The position numbers and the translations under genes are program-made. A model generated the notes under the pieces. That model was given only the letters and a program-made list of their open reading frames with translations. It did no database searches and was not told where the DNA came from. This document shows positions 46,561 through 56,708 of a DNA stretch of 64,000 nt, in pieces. Origin of the DNA: Parapedobacter soli (GTDB taxonomy: Bacteria; Bacteroidota; Bacteroidia; Sphingobacteriales; Sphingobacteriaceae); assembly GCF_025460835.1 (NCBI RefSeq), contig NZ_JAMXAY010000002.1:1-64000 (forward strand), in the 5' to 3' direction. Each line of letters opens with the position of its first letter. Positions within the stretch are counted from its first letter, which is position 1.

Positions 46561-47016
46561 ATGCAACGGATTTGGATATATCAAGCTGATCGGCAAATGA
46601 CCGTGGCTGATAAAGTGAAAGTACTCGACAAATTAGCGCTTTTTACAGCGGAATGGAAGGCCCATGGCAGGCCATTGGCAGCGAATGCGGAGGTACGCTA
46701 TGATCGCTTTATTATCCTGATGGTGGACGATGCTATTGCACCCCCAACAGGATGTTCTATTGATAAGTCCGTATACCTTTTAAAAGAAATTGAGAAAGAA
46801 ACCGGGCTCGACCTATTCGACCGCTTGCAAATAGCCTACCGAAAAAAAGAAAGGATCGAAGTTGTGCCGCGCGATGAATTTGAACGTCTTATTGCCGCCG
46901 GCGAGATTACCGAGGATACCATCGTATTCAACAATCTTATTACATCCTACCCCGAATTGGAAACCCATTGGGAGGTGCCGTTAAAAGAAAGCTGGCACGC
47001 ACAGGTTTTTTTATAA
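46561..47016 (+). CDS. conserved hypothetical protein of Bacteroidota
   Basis: 151-aa soluble protein that begins MQRIWIYQADRQMTVADKVK, with VRYDRFIILMVDDAIAPPTGCSIDKSVYLLKEIE in the middle. Related proteins are often labelled ABC transporter ATPase in databases, but no Walker motifs are present here and that name is not supported. The pattern of a short conserved core with GCSID suggests a small enzyme-like or binding fold. It lies 18 bp after the DUF420 gene, possibly in the same transcript. Confidence 0.8.
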   Translation: MQRIWIYQADRQMTVADKVKVLDKLALFTAEWKAHGRPLAANAEVRYDRFIILMVDDAIAPPTGCSIDKSVYLLKEIEKETGLDLFDRLQIAYRKKERIEVVPRDEFERLIAAGEITEDTIVFNNLITSYPELETHWEVPLKESWHAQVFL

Positions 47017-47019
47017 TCA

Positions 47020-47721
47020 TCAAGGTATTTTACTGTGCCCCATATACCGTACAATTGTATTGGCTTTACGGTTGATAAAGGCCGTCGGTTTGGCGGGCGA
47101 CCAGCGACGCGGATTGGGCAGTACGGCGATAATCAATGCTGCTTGCCGCTTGGTAAGGCTCCGTGCCGACTTACCAAAGTAATGCTGGGCAGCAGCCTCG
47201 GCACCGTATAGTCCATCACCCGTTTCAATCACGTTGAGGTAGACTTCGAGAATCCGTTTTTTGCTCCAGAATAGTTCGATCAGTATGGTGAAATAGGTCT
47301 CGAAGCCTTTCCTTACCCAGGATCGGTGGGGCCATAGGAAAACGTTCTTTGCCGTCTGCTGACTGATGGTGCTGCCGCCACGCAACCTGCCCCCGTCTTT
47401 GTTACGTTGGTAAGCATCAGCAATGGCTTCACGGTCGAACCCCCAGTGTTCCATGAAGCGGGCGTCTTCGCCGGCTATGGCGGCGCGCTTCAGGTTATCC
47501 GAAAGATCCCCGTAACGTATCCACTTCTTCGTGATTTCCCGTCCCTTGCCATCGGTTTTCCGTTCGATGCCACGTTGCACCATGAGCCACGTAATCGGCG
47601 GATTGATAAAACGGAGTAAAATAACCCAAGAAATCGTGATAGCAAAAAAATAACAGAGTATCCGTAATGTCCACTTAAGATACACGTTTCTCTTCTTTCT
47701 GCGTTTTCGTTTGGTTGCCAT
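47020..47721 (-). CDS. mtgA: monofunctional peptidoglycan glycosyltransferase
   Basis: GT51-family enzyme that polymerises lipid II into glycan strands, without a transpeptidase domain. About 233 aa with a basic N-terminus, one membrane anchor (LRILCYFFAITISWVILL) and the catalytic region: EDARFMEHWGFD with the first glutamate, then GGSTISQQTAKN and KRILEVYLNVIETGDGLYGAEAAA with the second. The frame is open 13 codons further up, but MATKRKRRKKRN is the better start. It is divergent from mutS. Confidence 0.94.
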   Translation of the reverse strand: MATKRKRRKKRNVYLKWTLRILCYFFAITISWVILLRFINPPITWLMVQRGIERKTDGKGREITKKWIRYGDLSDNLKRAAIAGEDARFMEHWGFDREAIADAYQRNKDGGRLRGGSTISQQTAKNVFLWPHRSWVRKGFETYFTILIELFWSKKRILEVYLNVIETGDGLYGAEAAAQHYFGKSARSLTKRQAALIIAVLPNPRRWSPAKPTAFINRKANTIVRYMGHSKIP

Positions 47722-47823
47722 GTCGTCCGATATGCGAATATACAAATAGAAACTTGCCAAAACGCCCCATTAATCCTATTTTTCCCCGGTACAACTTTTT
47801 TCTCAATGGCCGGGGAGAGACCA

Positions 47824-47877
47824 ATAAATTCCCCGTTATATGCAACGCGAATAAATTGCATATAAAGGGGAATTTAT
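47824..47877. promoter_or_regulatory. 22-bp inverted repeat with mutS promoter
   Basis: Arms 47824-47845 and 47856-47877 pair over 22 positions with a single mismatch (ATAAATTCCCC and TTATATGCAA words against their complements) around a 10-nt loop. A promoter candidate for mutS uses TTG at the start of the right arm (47856) and TAAGTTTA (47879-47886), 20 nt apart. The element could be an operator or a transcript hairpin shared by divergent mtgA and mutS. Confidence 0.75.
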
Positions 47878-47909
47878 CTAAGTTTACGACCATTTAAAAA
47901 AATCGGACG

Positions 47910-50519
47910 GTGGCAAAGACAGCGAAGAAAGAAACCCCATTGATGCAGCAATACAACAGTATCAAGGTGAAATACCCGGGTGCGTTATTGCTTTTCCGTG
48001 TAGGTGATTTTTACGAAACATTTGGTGAAGATGCAGTAAAGGCCGCCGGTATCCTGGGTATTGTGCTAACCAAGCGGGGCAATGGCAGTGAATCCGAGAC
48101 GGCATTGGCGGGTTTCCCCCACCATTCGCTCGAAACATACCTGCCCAAATTGGTGCGAGCGGGCCAACGTGTGGCAATATGCGACCAATTGGAAGACCCC
48201 AAGACCACCAAAACCATTGTAAAGCGGGGCGTCACCGAATTGGTAACGCCCGGTGTCTCCTACAACGATAACATTGTCCAACAGAAATCAAATAATTACC
48301 TAGCTTCGATTTATTTCGACAAACAGGCCGTCGGCATTTCGTTCCTCGATATCTCCACCGGCGAATTCTTGGTGGCCCAAGGCAGTGTAGCATACATCGA
48401 TAAACTGCTCCAAGGTTTCAAGCCAACGGAAGTAATTATGGGCAAGCGCCAATACAAGATGTTTGTTGACCAATTCGGAAACCAGTTCTATACCTATACG
48501 CTCGATGAGTGGGCGTATACAGGCGACTATACCACAGAGACACTGCTCAAGCATTTCGAGGTCAAGTCGCTCAAGGGATTCGGCATCGACCGATTGCCAT
48601 TAGGTATCGTGGCAGCAGGCGTAGCACTGCACTACCTCAATGAGACAGAGCACCGTAACCTACAGCACATTTCCACCATATCGCGTATCGAAGAAGACCG
48701 TTACATGTGGCTCGACCGCTTCACCATACGTAACCTGGAACTGGTATCTTCAACCAATGAACAAGCTGCGACGCTTGCCGATGTGATGGACCATACGGCA
48801 TCGCCGATGGGGGCCCGCCTGCTGAAACGCTGGATGGTAATGCCATTGAAAGATAAAAAGGCGATTACCGAGCGGCTGGAGGTTGTTGACTTCCTATACC
48901 GGAATGCTGACCTCCGTGACGAGTTGATACGTGATATCAAACACATCGGCGATCTGGAGCGGCTCATCAGTAAAATTGGCCTGCAAAAGGCCAATCCCCG
49001 GGAAGTTGTCCAACTGAAACGGGCGTTACAAGCAGTTGAACATCTGAAGACACTCATCGGTAGTGCACCGGTGCATGCACTTAATATCATTGCCGAGCAA
49101 CTAAACGTCTGTACACTGATCCGTGGGCGTATCGAAGCGGAGCTGCAGCCGGAGCCACCCGTAGCCATAAATAAAGGGAACGTCATTGCCGATGGGGTAA
49201 GCGATGAACTGGACAAGTTGCGCCAGATTGCCTATGGCGGAAAAGATTACCTACTCGCCATCCAAAAGCGCGAGGCGGAAGCTACGGGTATCCCTTCGCT
49301 CAAAATTGCTTTCAACAACGTGTTTGGCTATTACCTGGAAGTGACCAATGCCCACAAGGATAAGGTTCCCGCGGAATGGGTGCGTAAGCAAACACTGGTA
49401 AATGCCGAGCGATATATAACCGAAGAGCTGAAAACCTATGAAGAACAGATACTTGGTGCCGAAGAGAAGATACAGGCATTGGAGGCCAAGTTATACGGCG
49501 AGCTCGTAACAGCTGTTGCCGAATACATCAAACCGATACAGCTCAACGCCCAGCTGGTTGCCCGGCTCGATGTGTTGCTTAATTTTGCCGTGATCGCCCA
49601 CCGGAACCATTACGTTAAGCCGGTGATCGACCTAGCCAACGCTATCGATATCAAAGGCGGCCGCCACCCGGTCATTGAGCAGCACCTGCCGGTAGATGAA
49701 GATTATATCACCAACGATGTTTTCCTCGATAGCGACTCCCAGCAGATCATCATCATCACCGGGCCCAACATGGCGGGTAAGTCCGCTTTGCTCCGGCAAA
49801 CCGCGCTGATTGTACTCATGGCACAGATGGGTAGCTTCGTGCCGGCCACAGAAGCACGTATTGGCCTGGTTGACAAAATATTCACCCGTGTGGGGGCCTC
49901 CGACAACCTATCGTCGGGCGAGTCGACATTCATGGTCGAAATGAACGAGACAGCCAGTATCATGAACAATCTGTCTGAGCGTAGCCTTATCCTGCTCGAT
50001 GAGATCGGGCGGGGCACCAGCACTTATGATGGCATATCCATCGCCTGGGCTATTGCCGAGTTTCTTCATAACCACCCTACAGCGCGCGCAAAGACACTTT
50101 TCGCCACCCACTACCACGAGCTGAACGAGCTCGCCGCTTCTTTTCCGCGGATCAAGAATTTCAATGTTTCGGTAAAGGAAGTCGCAAACAAAGTGATTTT
50201 CCTGCGTAAATTGGTGCCGGGAGGTAGTGAACATAGCTTTGGCATCCATGTGGCCAAGCTTGCGGGAATGCCTCCCAAGTTATTGCAACGCGCCAACGAG
50301 ATACTGAAACGGCTGGAGCAGGAACGTACCGGCGGTGAGCACATCAAAGACAGCATCAAGAAAATCCAGAAACAAGCTTATCAACTGCAGATGTTTTCTA
50401 TCGACGATCCCATTTTGGTGAAAATCCGGGATATGCTCAACAATCTCGATGTGAATACCCTGACTCCAGTGGAAGCGTTGATGAAACTCGATGAGATACA
50501 GCGGTTGTTGAAGAATTGA
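47910..50519 (+). CDS. mutS: DNA mismatch repair protein MutS
   Basis: 869-aa mismatch recognition ATPase. Mismatch-binding motif FYE at [17 protein letters not shown] (residues about 28-44), connector, lever and clamp domains, then the ATPase with Walker [14 protein letters not shown] (about 615), Walker [17 protein letters not shown] (about 690) and the helix-turn-helix dimer region near the end. Length and motifs match MutS1. The start is GTG, giving [19 protein letters not shown], in line with family N-termini. Confidence 0.97.
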   Translation: MAKTAKKETPLMQQYNSIKVKYPGALLLFRVGDFYETFGEDAVKAAGILGIVLTKRGNGSESETALAGFPHHSLETYLPKLVRAGQRVAICDQLEDPKTTKTIVKRGVTELVTPGVSYNDNIVQQKSNNYLASIYFDKQAVGISFLDISTGEFLVAQGSVAYIDKLLQGFKPTEVIMGKRQYKMFVDQFGNQFYTYTLDEWAYTGDYTTETLLKHFEVKSLKGFGIDRLPLGIVAAGVALHYLNETEHRNLQHISTISRIEEDRYMWLDRFTIRNLELVSSTNEQAATLADVMDHTASPMGARLLKRWMVMPLKDKKAITERLEVVDFLYRNADLRDELIRDIKHIGDLERLISKIGLQKANPREVVQLKRALQAVEHLKTLIGSAPVHALNIIAEQLNVCTLIRGRIEAELQPEPPVAINKGNVIADGVSDELDKLRQIAYGGKDYLLAIQKREAEATGIPSLKIAFNNVFGYYLEVTNAHKDKVPAEWVRKQTLVNAERYITEELKTYEEQILGAEEKIQALEAKLYGELVTAVAEYIKPIQLNAQLVARLDVLLNFAVIAHRNHYVKPVIDLANAIDIKGGRHPVIEQHLPVDEDYITNDVFLDSDSQQIIIITGPNMAGKSALLRQTALIVLMAQMGSFVPATEARIGLVDKIFTRVGASDNLSSGESTFMVEMNETASIMNNLSERSLILLDEIGRGTSTYDGISIAWAIAEFLHNHPTARAKTLFATHYHELNELAASFPRIKNFNVSVKEVANKVIFLRKLVPGGSEHSFGIHVAKLAGMPPKLLQRANEILKRLEQERTGGEHIKDSIKKIQKQAYQLQMFSIDDPILVKIRDMLNNLDVNTLTPVEALMKLDEIQRLLKN

Positions 50520-50722
50520 ACCGTTCACCGATTGTCGCTAAGAACGTAGCGGCCGAACTCCTTGCCGAAAAGACATATATTAACCCGAGTGGCCGTGTGG
50601 ATAGCAGTGAGTTTTACATTGTGGTGCCTAATGCCTGCAACGAACAGGTGAAAACCGACGGACAAGTACACGTTACTTATACTTACCTGCGGCAGATCGA
50701 ATCTGGTAATGCCGATGTGTAA
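50516..50722 (+). CDS. possible small protein overlapping the mutS stop
   Basis: A frame of 68 codons with a TTG start overlapping the mutS stop. Codon use (many G/C third positions) and a beta-like stretch ([15 protein letters not shown] and [12 protein letters not shown]) look protein-like, but no family is recognised and a TTG start is weak. It could be a real coupled gene or the decayed tail of a lost one. Confidence 0.35.
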   Translation: MNRSPIVAKNVAAELLAEKTYINPSGRVDSSEFYIVVPNACNEQVKTDGQVHVTYTYLRQIESGNADV

Positions 50723-50735
50723 CCTTAACGGTTAT

Positions 50736-50766
50736 CTGTATATTAAAGCAACTTTAGCTAAGTTTG
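50736..50766 (+). promoter_or_regulatory. promoter candidate of dihydroorotase gene
   Basis: CTG (50736-50738), 20 nt, then TAAGTTTG (50759-50766), an exact TAnnTTTG -7 element. The -33 half is weak. It lies about 17 bp before the gene start. Confidence 0.5.
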
Positions 50767-50783
50767 TAAAAAAAGGGTAACGA

Positions 50784-52130
50784 ATGTCTAAAACTATTAT
50801 TAAAGCAGCGACCGTTGTCAACGAAGGACAAACAAATGTATTCGATGTATTGCTAAGTGGTGGGCGTATCGAAAAAATCGCACCGGAAATCAATACACCA
50901 GCCAACGTGGAGATTGATGCCGAAGGGCTGCACCTGTTGCCCGGCCTCATCGATGACCAGGTGCACTTCCGCGAGCCCGGCCTTACCCACAAAGCGGATA
51001 TCTGGCATGAAAGCCGCGCAGCGGTAGCCGGCGGCATTACATCGTTCATGGAAATGCCTAATACAGTGCCTAATACACTGACCCAAGAACTGCTGCAAGA
51101 TAAGTACGATATCGCTTCGAGCCGGTCACTGGCAAACTATTCCTTTTATATGGGAGCGGCCAACGATAATCTCGATGAAGTACTCCGCACCGACCCGCAT
51201 CGGGTATGTGGGGTCAAAGTGTTTATGGGATCATCCACCGGGAATATGCTGGTGGACGACGAGTACACGCTTGAAGGTATATTTGCCAATTCGCCATTGC
51301 TTATCGCTACGCATTGCGAGGATGAACGGACCATTAGGCAGAACCTGGCGATGTATACGGGCATGCACGGCGAAGACGGGCTGACCATTGATATGCATCC
51401 CCTCATCCGATCGGCAGAAGCGTGCTACATCTCATCGTCACGTGCGGTCGACTTGGCACGGAAGCACGGCACCCGGTTGCATGTGCTGCATATTTCCACG
51501 ACTGAGGAGACCGGCCTGTTTGAAAATAATACCCCACTCCCACTGGCCGAAAAACGGATTACCGCTGAAGCATGTGTACACCACTTATGGTTCACCGATG
51601 CAGACTATGCACAGAAAGGTAATCTCATCAAATGGAACCCGGCGGTGAAGACAGCAGCAGACCGCAAAGGGATATTGGAAGCGGTGCTCGATGGGCGTAT
51701 AGACATAATCGCCACCGACCATGCGCCCCATACATTGGCAGAGAAGCTTCAGCCTTATGCCAAAGCGCCATCGGGCGGGCCACTGGTGCAACATGCACTG
51801 CTGGCGTTACTGGACATGCATCATGATGGCAGGCTTACACTCGAACAGCTGGTAGAAAAAACAGCACACCATGTGGCCACCTGTTTTCAAGTGGAGCAGC
51901 GCGGCTTTATACGCGAAGGGTATTGGGCAGACCTGGTACTGGTCGACCTGAATAAACCTTACACCGTGAGCCGGGATAACATTTTGTCGAAATGCGGCTG
52001 GTCCCCCTTCGAGGGACACACATTTAAGTCTACCGTCACCCATACATGGGTATCGGGCAATTTGGCATATAAGCAAGGAAAAATCGTGGAACAGGGTAGC
52101 GGCCAACGGCTGTCGTTCCAACGGCTGTAA
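50784..52130 (+). CDS. pyrC: dihydroorotase (class I)
   Basis: Pyrimidine synthesis enzyme closing carbamoyl aspartate to dihydroorotate. 448-aa amidohydrolase: metal-site segment LLPGLIDDQVHFREPG, CGVKVFMGSS with the lysine expected to be carboxylated, LIATHCEDE, LHVLHIST, EACVHHLW, and IATDHAPHTLAEK with the catalytic Asp. The usual HxH at the first strand reads QVH, so the first metal-ligand histidine is Gln; I believe this form is common in Bacteroidota dihydroorotases. Allantoinase is the main alternative but the REPGLTHKADI context fits dihydroorotase. Confidence 0.9.
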   Translation: MSKTIIKAATVVNEGQTNVFDVLLSGGRIEKIAPEINTPANVEIDAEGLHLLPGLIDDQVHFREPGLTHKADIWHESRAAVAGGITSFMEMPNTVPNTLTQELLQDKYDIASSRSLANYSFYMGAANDNLDEVLRTDPHRVCGVKVFMGSSTGNMLVDDEYTLEGIFANSPLLIATHCEDERTIRQNLAMYTGMHGEDGLTIDMHPLIRSAEACYISSSRAVDLARKHGTRLHVLHISTTEETGLFENNTPLPLAEKRITAEACVHHLWFTDADYAQKGNLIKWNPAVKTAADRKGILEAVLDGRIDIIATDHAPHTLAEKLQPYAKAPSGGPLVQHALLALLDMHHDGRLTLEQLVEKTAHHVATCFQVEQRGFIREGYWADLVLVDLNKPYTVSRDNILSKCGWSPFEGHTFKSTVTHTWVSGNLAYKQGKIVEQGSGQRLSFQRL

Positions 52131-52146
52131 TGAGCGTAAAAAGAAT

Positions 52147-53163
52147 ATGGATAAACGTACCTTTATCAAGACCTTAAGTTTGGGTATGGCATCGTTGCCT
52201 ATTGCCACCGGTGGCCCCACAACCGTACGTCACTACCGGCCTTCCATTCACCCGCCGACCATCAAAAAGGGTGATGTCGTAGGCGTAATTACGCCATCAT
52301 CGGCATTGGTAGATGACGAAGGGTATTCGATTGCCGAAGCGAATTTTGAGACGCTGGGCCTTCGGTTGCGCTGGGGTAAACATGTGGGCAAGCGATACGG
52401 CTACCTAGCCGGCAAAGACGACGAGCGGCTTGCCGACCTGCATGATATGTTCGCTGACCCCAGTGTAAAGGCCATCGTGTGCCTGCGGGGAGGGTCGGGC
52501 GCCGCGAGGCTGCTCGATAAGCTGGATTATGGACTCATCGCCCGCAATCCGAAGATTTTCTTGGGATACAGCGATATCACCGCGTTCCACCAAGCCATCC
52601 ATACCCAAACGGGGATGATTACCTTCCACGGTGCCGTGGCAAACAGCAAGTGGACCCCTATGGTATTTAACCAGTTCGAACAGCTGTTTTTCGAGGGTAA
52701 GCCACCCGTGTACTCCGATAACCAACGGCCGGTACGTACGTTGGCGCGTGGCACAGCTGACGGGAAACTATTGGGTGGGAACCTCACTGTCTTAACAGGT
52801 ATAGCGGGCTCCCGTTATTATCCCGATTTTACCGGCAGTATCTTGTTTTTGGAAGATATCGGGGAGGAACCCTATCGGATCGACCGGATGTTCAGCCAGT
52901 TGGAACTATCCGGCGCATTGAAGCGCATCAACGGCTTTGTTTTTGGCCGATGCTCGGACTGTGAAGCATCGAGTCCGCGCAACTCATTGACATTGGATCA
53001 GATTTTGGATCATTATATCAAGCCACTGGGTATCCCAGCTTATCAGGGAGCATTGATTGGGCACATGGATGAGCAATTTATCCTACCGGTAGGTGCCCGG
53101 GTGCGTATGGATGCAAATAAGGGTGCCATCACGGTGTTGGAAAACATTTTTGCTGCCGGTTAG
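52147..53163 (+). CDS. LD-carboxypeptidase (S66 family), exported
   Basis: 338-aa serine peptidase related to LdcA/MccF that trims the terminal D-amino acid from murein tetrapeptides or cleaves related amides. The N-terminus has a Tat-like or signal stretch (MDKRTFIKTLSLGMASLPIA). Motifs: VKAIVCLRGGSGAARLLDKLDY, the nucleophile elbow GYSDITAFH with the catalytic serine, SILFLEDIGEEPYRIDRMF with the glutamate, and the late histidine in GALIGHMDEQFILPVG. It follows the dihydroorotase gene by 16 bp and may share its transcript. Confidence 0.92.
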   Translation: MDKRTFIKTLSLGMASLPIATGGPTTVRHYRPSIHPPTIKKGDVVGVITPSSALVDDEGYSIAEANFETLGLRLRWGKHVGKRYGYLAGKDDERLADLHDMFADPSVKAIVCLRGGSGAARLLDKLDYGLIARNPKIFLGYSDITAFHQAIHTQTGMITFHGAVANSKWTPMVFNQFEQLFFEGKPPVYSDNQRPVRTLARGTADGKLLGGNLTVLTGIAGSRYYPDFTGSILFLEDIGEEPYRIDRMFSQLELSGALKRINGFVFGRCSDCEASSPRNSLTLDQILDHYIKPLGIPAYQGALIGHMDEQFILPVGARVRMDANKGAITVLENIFAAG

Positions 53164-53175
53164 TTAATTGTAACG

Positions 53176-54651
53176 ATGAAGCATATCATCCATTTGTTTA
53201 CAATTGTCTTGGTTTCGGCTGCCTGCAATGGGGTGGGCCAAAGCCGGATTACTTATGTGCCGGATACGGCCATGCTGGGGAATGCTTTTGAAACCTACCG
53301 TGAGCCAACCATTGCCACCCGCCGTTTCAAGCATGCCGATATTGAGCCGCTTATCCTCAAAAGAAAGGGTAGTGGTGTGTTCGATGTTGTGCAATTGGGT
53401 ATTTCGGTACTTAAGAAGCCGATCTATCAGCTTAAGTATGGCGATGGCCCGAAGCGGGTGATGCTATGGTCGCAGATGCATGGCAATGAGCCCACGGCCA
53501 CGATGGCACTGATGGATCTGTTCAACTTCCTCGAAGCATCGGGAGACGGCATGGATAGTATCCGCAACCTGTTGAAGGAGCAAACCAGCCTGTATTTCAT
53601 CCCGATGCTTAACCCCGATGGTGCGGATGTGTATACCCGCCGCAATGCGATGGACATCGACCTCAACCGGGATGCACGGTCGGGGGCCACAGTCGAAGGG
53701 CGGATCTTAATCAATGCGGCTAAGACTGTACAGCCCGATTATGGGTTCAATTTGCATGATATGCACGTTTACTATAATGTGCCCGGTACACCTGCACCCG
53801 TAACCATCGGCCTGCTGGCGCCGGCTTACAATAAAGAACGCGAAGTTAATGATGTCCGGGGTGATGCGATGAAAATCACCGCAGGTATCAACAAATTGCT
53901 GCAAGGGTATGTGCCCGGAGGCGTTGCCAAGTATGACGATACCTATTCTCCGCGGGCGTTTGGTGATAATTTTCAAAGCTGGGGAGTCCGTACCGTACTA
54001 ATCGAGTCAGGTGGCTACAAAGGAGACCCCGAGAAACAATTCATCCGTAAGCTCAATTTCATCATTATCCTTAACTCGCTCATTGAAATAGCACAAGGCA
54101 GTTATGCGCAGTACGATGTCGAAGCGTATGAGGCTATGCCCTTCAGCGATTCAAAACTTTCCGATGTATTGCTGCGGCATGTCAGTGTTGCTCGCGACTC
54201 GATGGATTATACCGTGGACTTGTCCATCAACCGCAATGAGTATACCGTAGGCAGCGATTACTATGTGCAGTCGCGCATTACCGATGTTGGCGACCTGGCT
54301 GAGAATTTCGGCTACGCCGAACTGGATGCCGTAGGTCTCCACTTCATGGCAGGGAAGATTTATCCCACCGTGTTTGACCATGTTGATGACATATCGTTGG
54401 AGCGGGCGTTAGCATTATTGCGGGAAGGCTATTGTGCTGTCCAGTTAGCGCAGATGCCCGACAACAGGCACCACGGGTTACCATTGGTAGCCTTCTACCA
54501 GCAAGCCCCCAACACTGCAAGCCCACATTTAGGTAGGGCGGCCAACTTCTTCCTGGCGCGGGATGGCAAGCCGGTATATGCGGTAATCAATGGGTACTTG
54601 CTCGACCTCTCCACCATGCCGCAGGAGATATTTAAGAATTATGTCCAGTGA
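53176..54651 (+). CDS. M14 family zinc carboxypeptidase, lipoprotein
   Basis: 491-aa exported metallopeptidase with a lipoprotein signal (VLVSAACNG). The M14 zinc site is visible: SQMHGNEPTATMALMDLF (HxxE) and the third ligand in FNLHDMHVYYN; the catalytic glutamate is expected in RTVLIESGGYKGD. A C-terminal region of about 170 residues has no recognised function. It is 12 bp after the LD-carboxypeptidase, which suggests joint work on peptides, perhaps murein-derived. Confidence 0.9.
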   Translation: MKHIIHLFTIVLVSAACNGVGQSRITYVPDTAMLGNAFETYREPTIATRRFKHADIEPLILKRKGSGVFDVVQLGISVLKKPIYQLKYGDGPKRVMLWSQMHGNEPTATMALMDLFNFLEASGDGMDSIRNLLKEQTSLYFIPMLNPDGADVYTRRNAMDIDLNRDARSGATVEGRILINAAKTVQPDYGFNLHDMHVYYNVPGTPAPVTIGLLAPAYNKEREVNDVRGDAMKITAGINKLLQGYVPGGVAKYDDTYSPRAFGDNFQSWGVRTVLIESGGYKGDPEKQFIRKLNFIIILNSLIEIAQGSYAQYDVEAYEAMPFSDSKLSDVLLRHVSVARDSMDYTVDLSINRNEYTVGSDYYVQSRITDVGDLAENFGYAELDAVGLHFMAGKIYPTVFDHVDDISLERALALLREGYCAVQLAQMPDNRHHGLPLVAFYQQAPNTASPHLGRAANFFLARDGKPVYAVINGYLLDLSTMPQEIFKNYVQ

Positions 54652-54755
54652 TTGGTATCGGGGTAATCAAGAACTAGGGCAATTTTAGTATAACGGTTGA
54701 ATACCCTCTAAATCGCCGAAAAGGCCATTTTGATAATCAAAAAAACATGGACAAT

Positions 54756-54772
54756 ATCCAAACCGGTTGGAT
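54756..54772. promoter_or_regulatory. inverted repeat upstream of the PmoA-like gene
   Basis: ATCCAAACCGGTTGGAT, a near-perfect palindrome followed by TTTTT. It may terminate the M14 peptidase transcript or be an operator for the downstream four-gene run; its position about 45 bp before the gene allows both. Confidence 0.4.
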
Positions 54773-54817
54773 TTTTGATAACTTTATGGTTGAATTAGTT
54801 GTAAATCTATCGAATCA

Positions 54818-55789
54818 ATGTTCAAGAGAATAGTACCGGTTTTTTGTGTATGTGTTTGGGCACTCTCGGCGTCAGGCCAGCCATTTGATAGCGACCAGCC
54901 GTATTCAGCGGTGAAAGGGAAAGATGAGCTGGTGTTAAGTAATCGGCAGGGACAGCCATTGCTCACCTACCGATACACCGTGAAAGCCCCGCCCCAAGGG
55001 GTAAGTGCCGCTTATGGCCGTTCGGGATACATACACCCATTACAAACATTGGGCGGGAAAACACTCACCACTATCCAACCGGCGGACCACTACCATCATT
55101 ATGGTCTGTGGAACCCCTGGACCCGTGTGGAATATGATGGTAAATTGTACGATTTATGGAATATCGGCGATAAACAAGGGACAGTCCGCTTTGTGGATTT
55201 TGCCGAAATCTTCCAGGATAACAAACATGCAGGCTTCGAAGCGGTGCACCACCACGTTATCTTTAACGAAGGCGAGGAGACTACCATCATGAAGGAAAAT
55301 TGGCGCATCGCCATTTCACAGCTGGATGCCAATAAATATGCTGTAGACATCCGCTCTACGTTAGCCCCGATAACTGATATCGATGTCATATTGAAGGAAT
55401 ATCGTTACGCCGGACTGGGCTTTCGTGCAACTCCCGAATGGACCAATACGAATAGCGGTGTGCTGACGTCAACTGGCAAAACCCGCAAGGATGCAGACGG
55501 TTCGCTTGAGCGCTGGACAATCATGTTTGGTCAGCTGGGGAATGGTGAAGGAGGTGTGCTTTTTCTTTCCCATCCCCAAAATTACAATTTTCCCGAGCCG
55601 GTGCGGATATGGCCCGAAGATGCCAACGGCGGCCGTGGAGACCAATTCTTCAATTTTTCGCCGACCAAAAACAAAGATTGGATTTTGGAAGCGGGAAAAG
55701 AATATACCCTCCAATATCGACTCATTGTTTTTGATGGCACATTATCGGCAGGTGAGGCGGAACAGCTTTGGCAGTCTTTTGCCAATTGA
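54818..55789 (+). CDS. PmoA family protein (DUF6807), exported
   Basis: 323-aa protein with a signal peptide ending SASGQ. The core PADHYHHYGLWNPWTRVEYDG and later HHHVIFNEGEE and GVLFLSHPQNYNFPEP match the DUF6807 (PmoA) family, beta-sandwich proteins common in Bacteroidota and planctomycetes next to sugar-oxidation genes. Enzymatic function is not established. It heads a same-strand run with ThuA and two Gfo/Idh/MocA proteins. Confidence 0.85.
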   Translation: MFKRIVPVFCVCVWALSASGQPFDSDQPYSAVKGKDELVLSNRQGQPLLTYRYTVKAPPQGVSAAYGRSGYIHPLQTLGGKTLTTIQPADHYHHYGLWNPWTRVEYDGKLYDLWNIGDKQGTVRFVDFAEIFQDNKHAGFEAVHHHVIFNEGEETTIMKENWRIAISQLDANKYAVDIRSTLAPITDIDVILKEYRYAGLGFRATPEWTNTNSGVLTSTGKTRKDADGSLERWTIMFGQLGNGEGGVLFLSHPQNYNFPEPVRIWPEDANGGRGDQFFNFSPTKNKDWILEAGKEYTLQYRLIVFDGTLSAGEAEQLWQSFAN

Positions 55790-55831
55790 TAGAACTCTGG
55801 GTGGCTGAAGTGATAATTTTTTAAGACAATT

Positions 55832-56677
55832 ATGAAACTCAACTTTCTTTTGCGGCTTAGCCGTGCAACGCTAATTGCACTACCATTTTTTCTGTTTGCA
55901 GGAGCAGCAATTGCACAGTCTGTAAACTGGAAAAAGATTAATGTATTGGTATATACCAAAAATGGTGTCGGGTTTGTACACGACAACATCGAGAACTCGG
56001 TCATCGCTTTGAAAGCACTGGGCGATCAACATGGCTTCTCTGTCGATGCCACCGACGACCCGTCTGTATTCACCGACGAGAATCTCCAGAAATACGACGC
56101 GCTGGTTTTTTCAAACACCAATAATGATGTTTTTGACACCGACGCACAACGTGTGGCTTTGATGCGTTATATACAAGCGGGCGGTGGCTTCGTGGGAATC
56201 CATTCGGCTTCGGGCACCGAGCGCAAATGGAAATGGTTCAAACAGCTATTGGGCGCAACCTTTTATTGGCACGACAAATACCAGCCGTTTACTGTCGATA
56301 TCATTGACGCGAAGCATCCTTCGGTAACCCACTTGCCCCGAAGATGGGTGCGGGTAAAAGGCGACGAGTTTTACTACCTGAAGCAAATGAGTGTCAACCT
56401 CCACGTGGTGGCCGTAAACGATGCCAAGACATTGAAAGGAGAAGATGACCGCCGTTTGGACACCTTTGGTGATGTCTTCCCATCCGTATGGTGCCACGAG
56501 TTTGATGGCGGCAGGTCGTGGTACACGTCGCTTGGCCACAGTAAAGAGGATTATATGGATGAGGAATTCAGGAGACATATCCTCGGCGGTATAGAATGGG
56601 TGGTAACCGGAGCTAAGAAGCGAGATTATAGCAAGGCTTATGCATCTACGCCGCAAGACGAGGTGAGAGAACGCTAA
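55832..56677 (+). CDS. ThuA domain protein, exported
   Basis: 281-aa protein with a signal peptide ending AAIAQ and a ThuA domain (class I glutamine amidotransferase-like fold): NVLVYTKNGVGFVHDNIE, the segment YIQAGGGFVGIHSASGTER and SVWCHEFDGGRSWYTSLGHS. ThuA proteins are linked to trehalose and other disaccharide use, and often pair with Gfo/Idh/MocA oxidoreductases as here. The exact reaction is not known. Confidence 0.9.
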   Translation: MKLNFLLRLSRATLIALPFFLFAGAAIAQSVNWKKINVLVYTKNGVGFVHDNIENSVIALKALGDQHGFSVDATDDPSVFTDENLQKYDALVFSNTNNDVFDTDAQRVALMRYIQAGGGFVGIHSASGTERKWKWFKQLLGATFYWHDKYQPFTVDIIDAKHPSVTHLPRRWVRVKGDEFYYLKQMSVNLHVVAVNDAKTLKGEDDRRLDTFGDVFPSVWCHEFDGGRSWYTSLGHSKEDYMDEEFRRHILGGIEWVVTGAKKRDYSKAYASTPQDEVRER

Positions 56678-56708
56678 TCGATTAATTAAACCTTAAAAAT
56701 AGTACATC

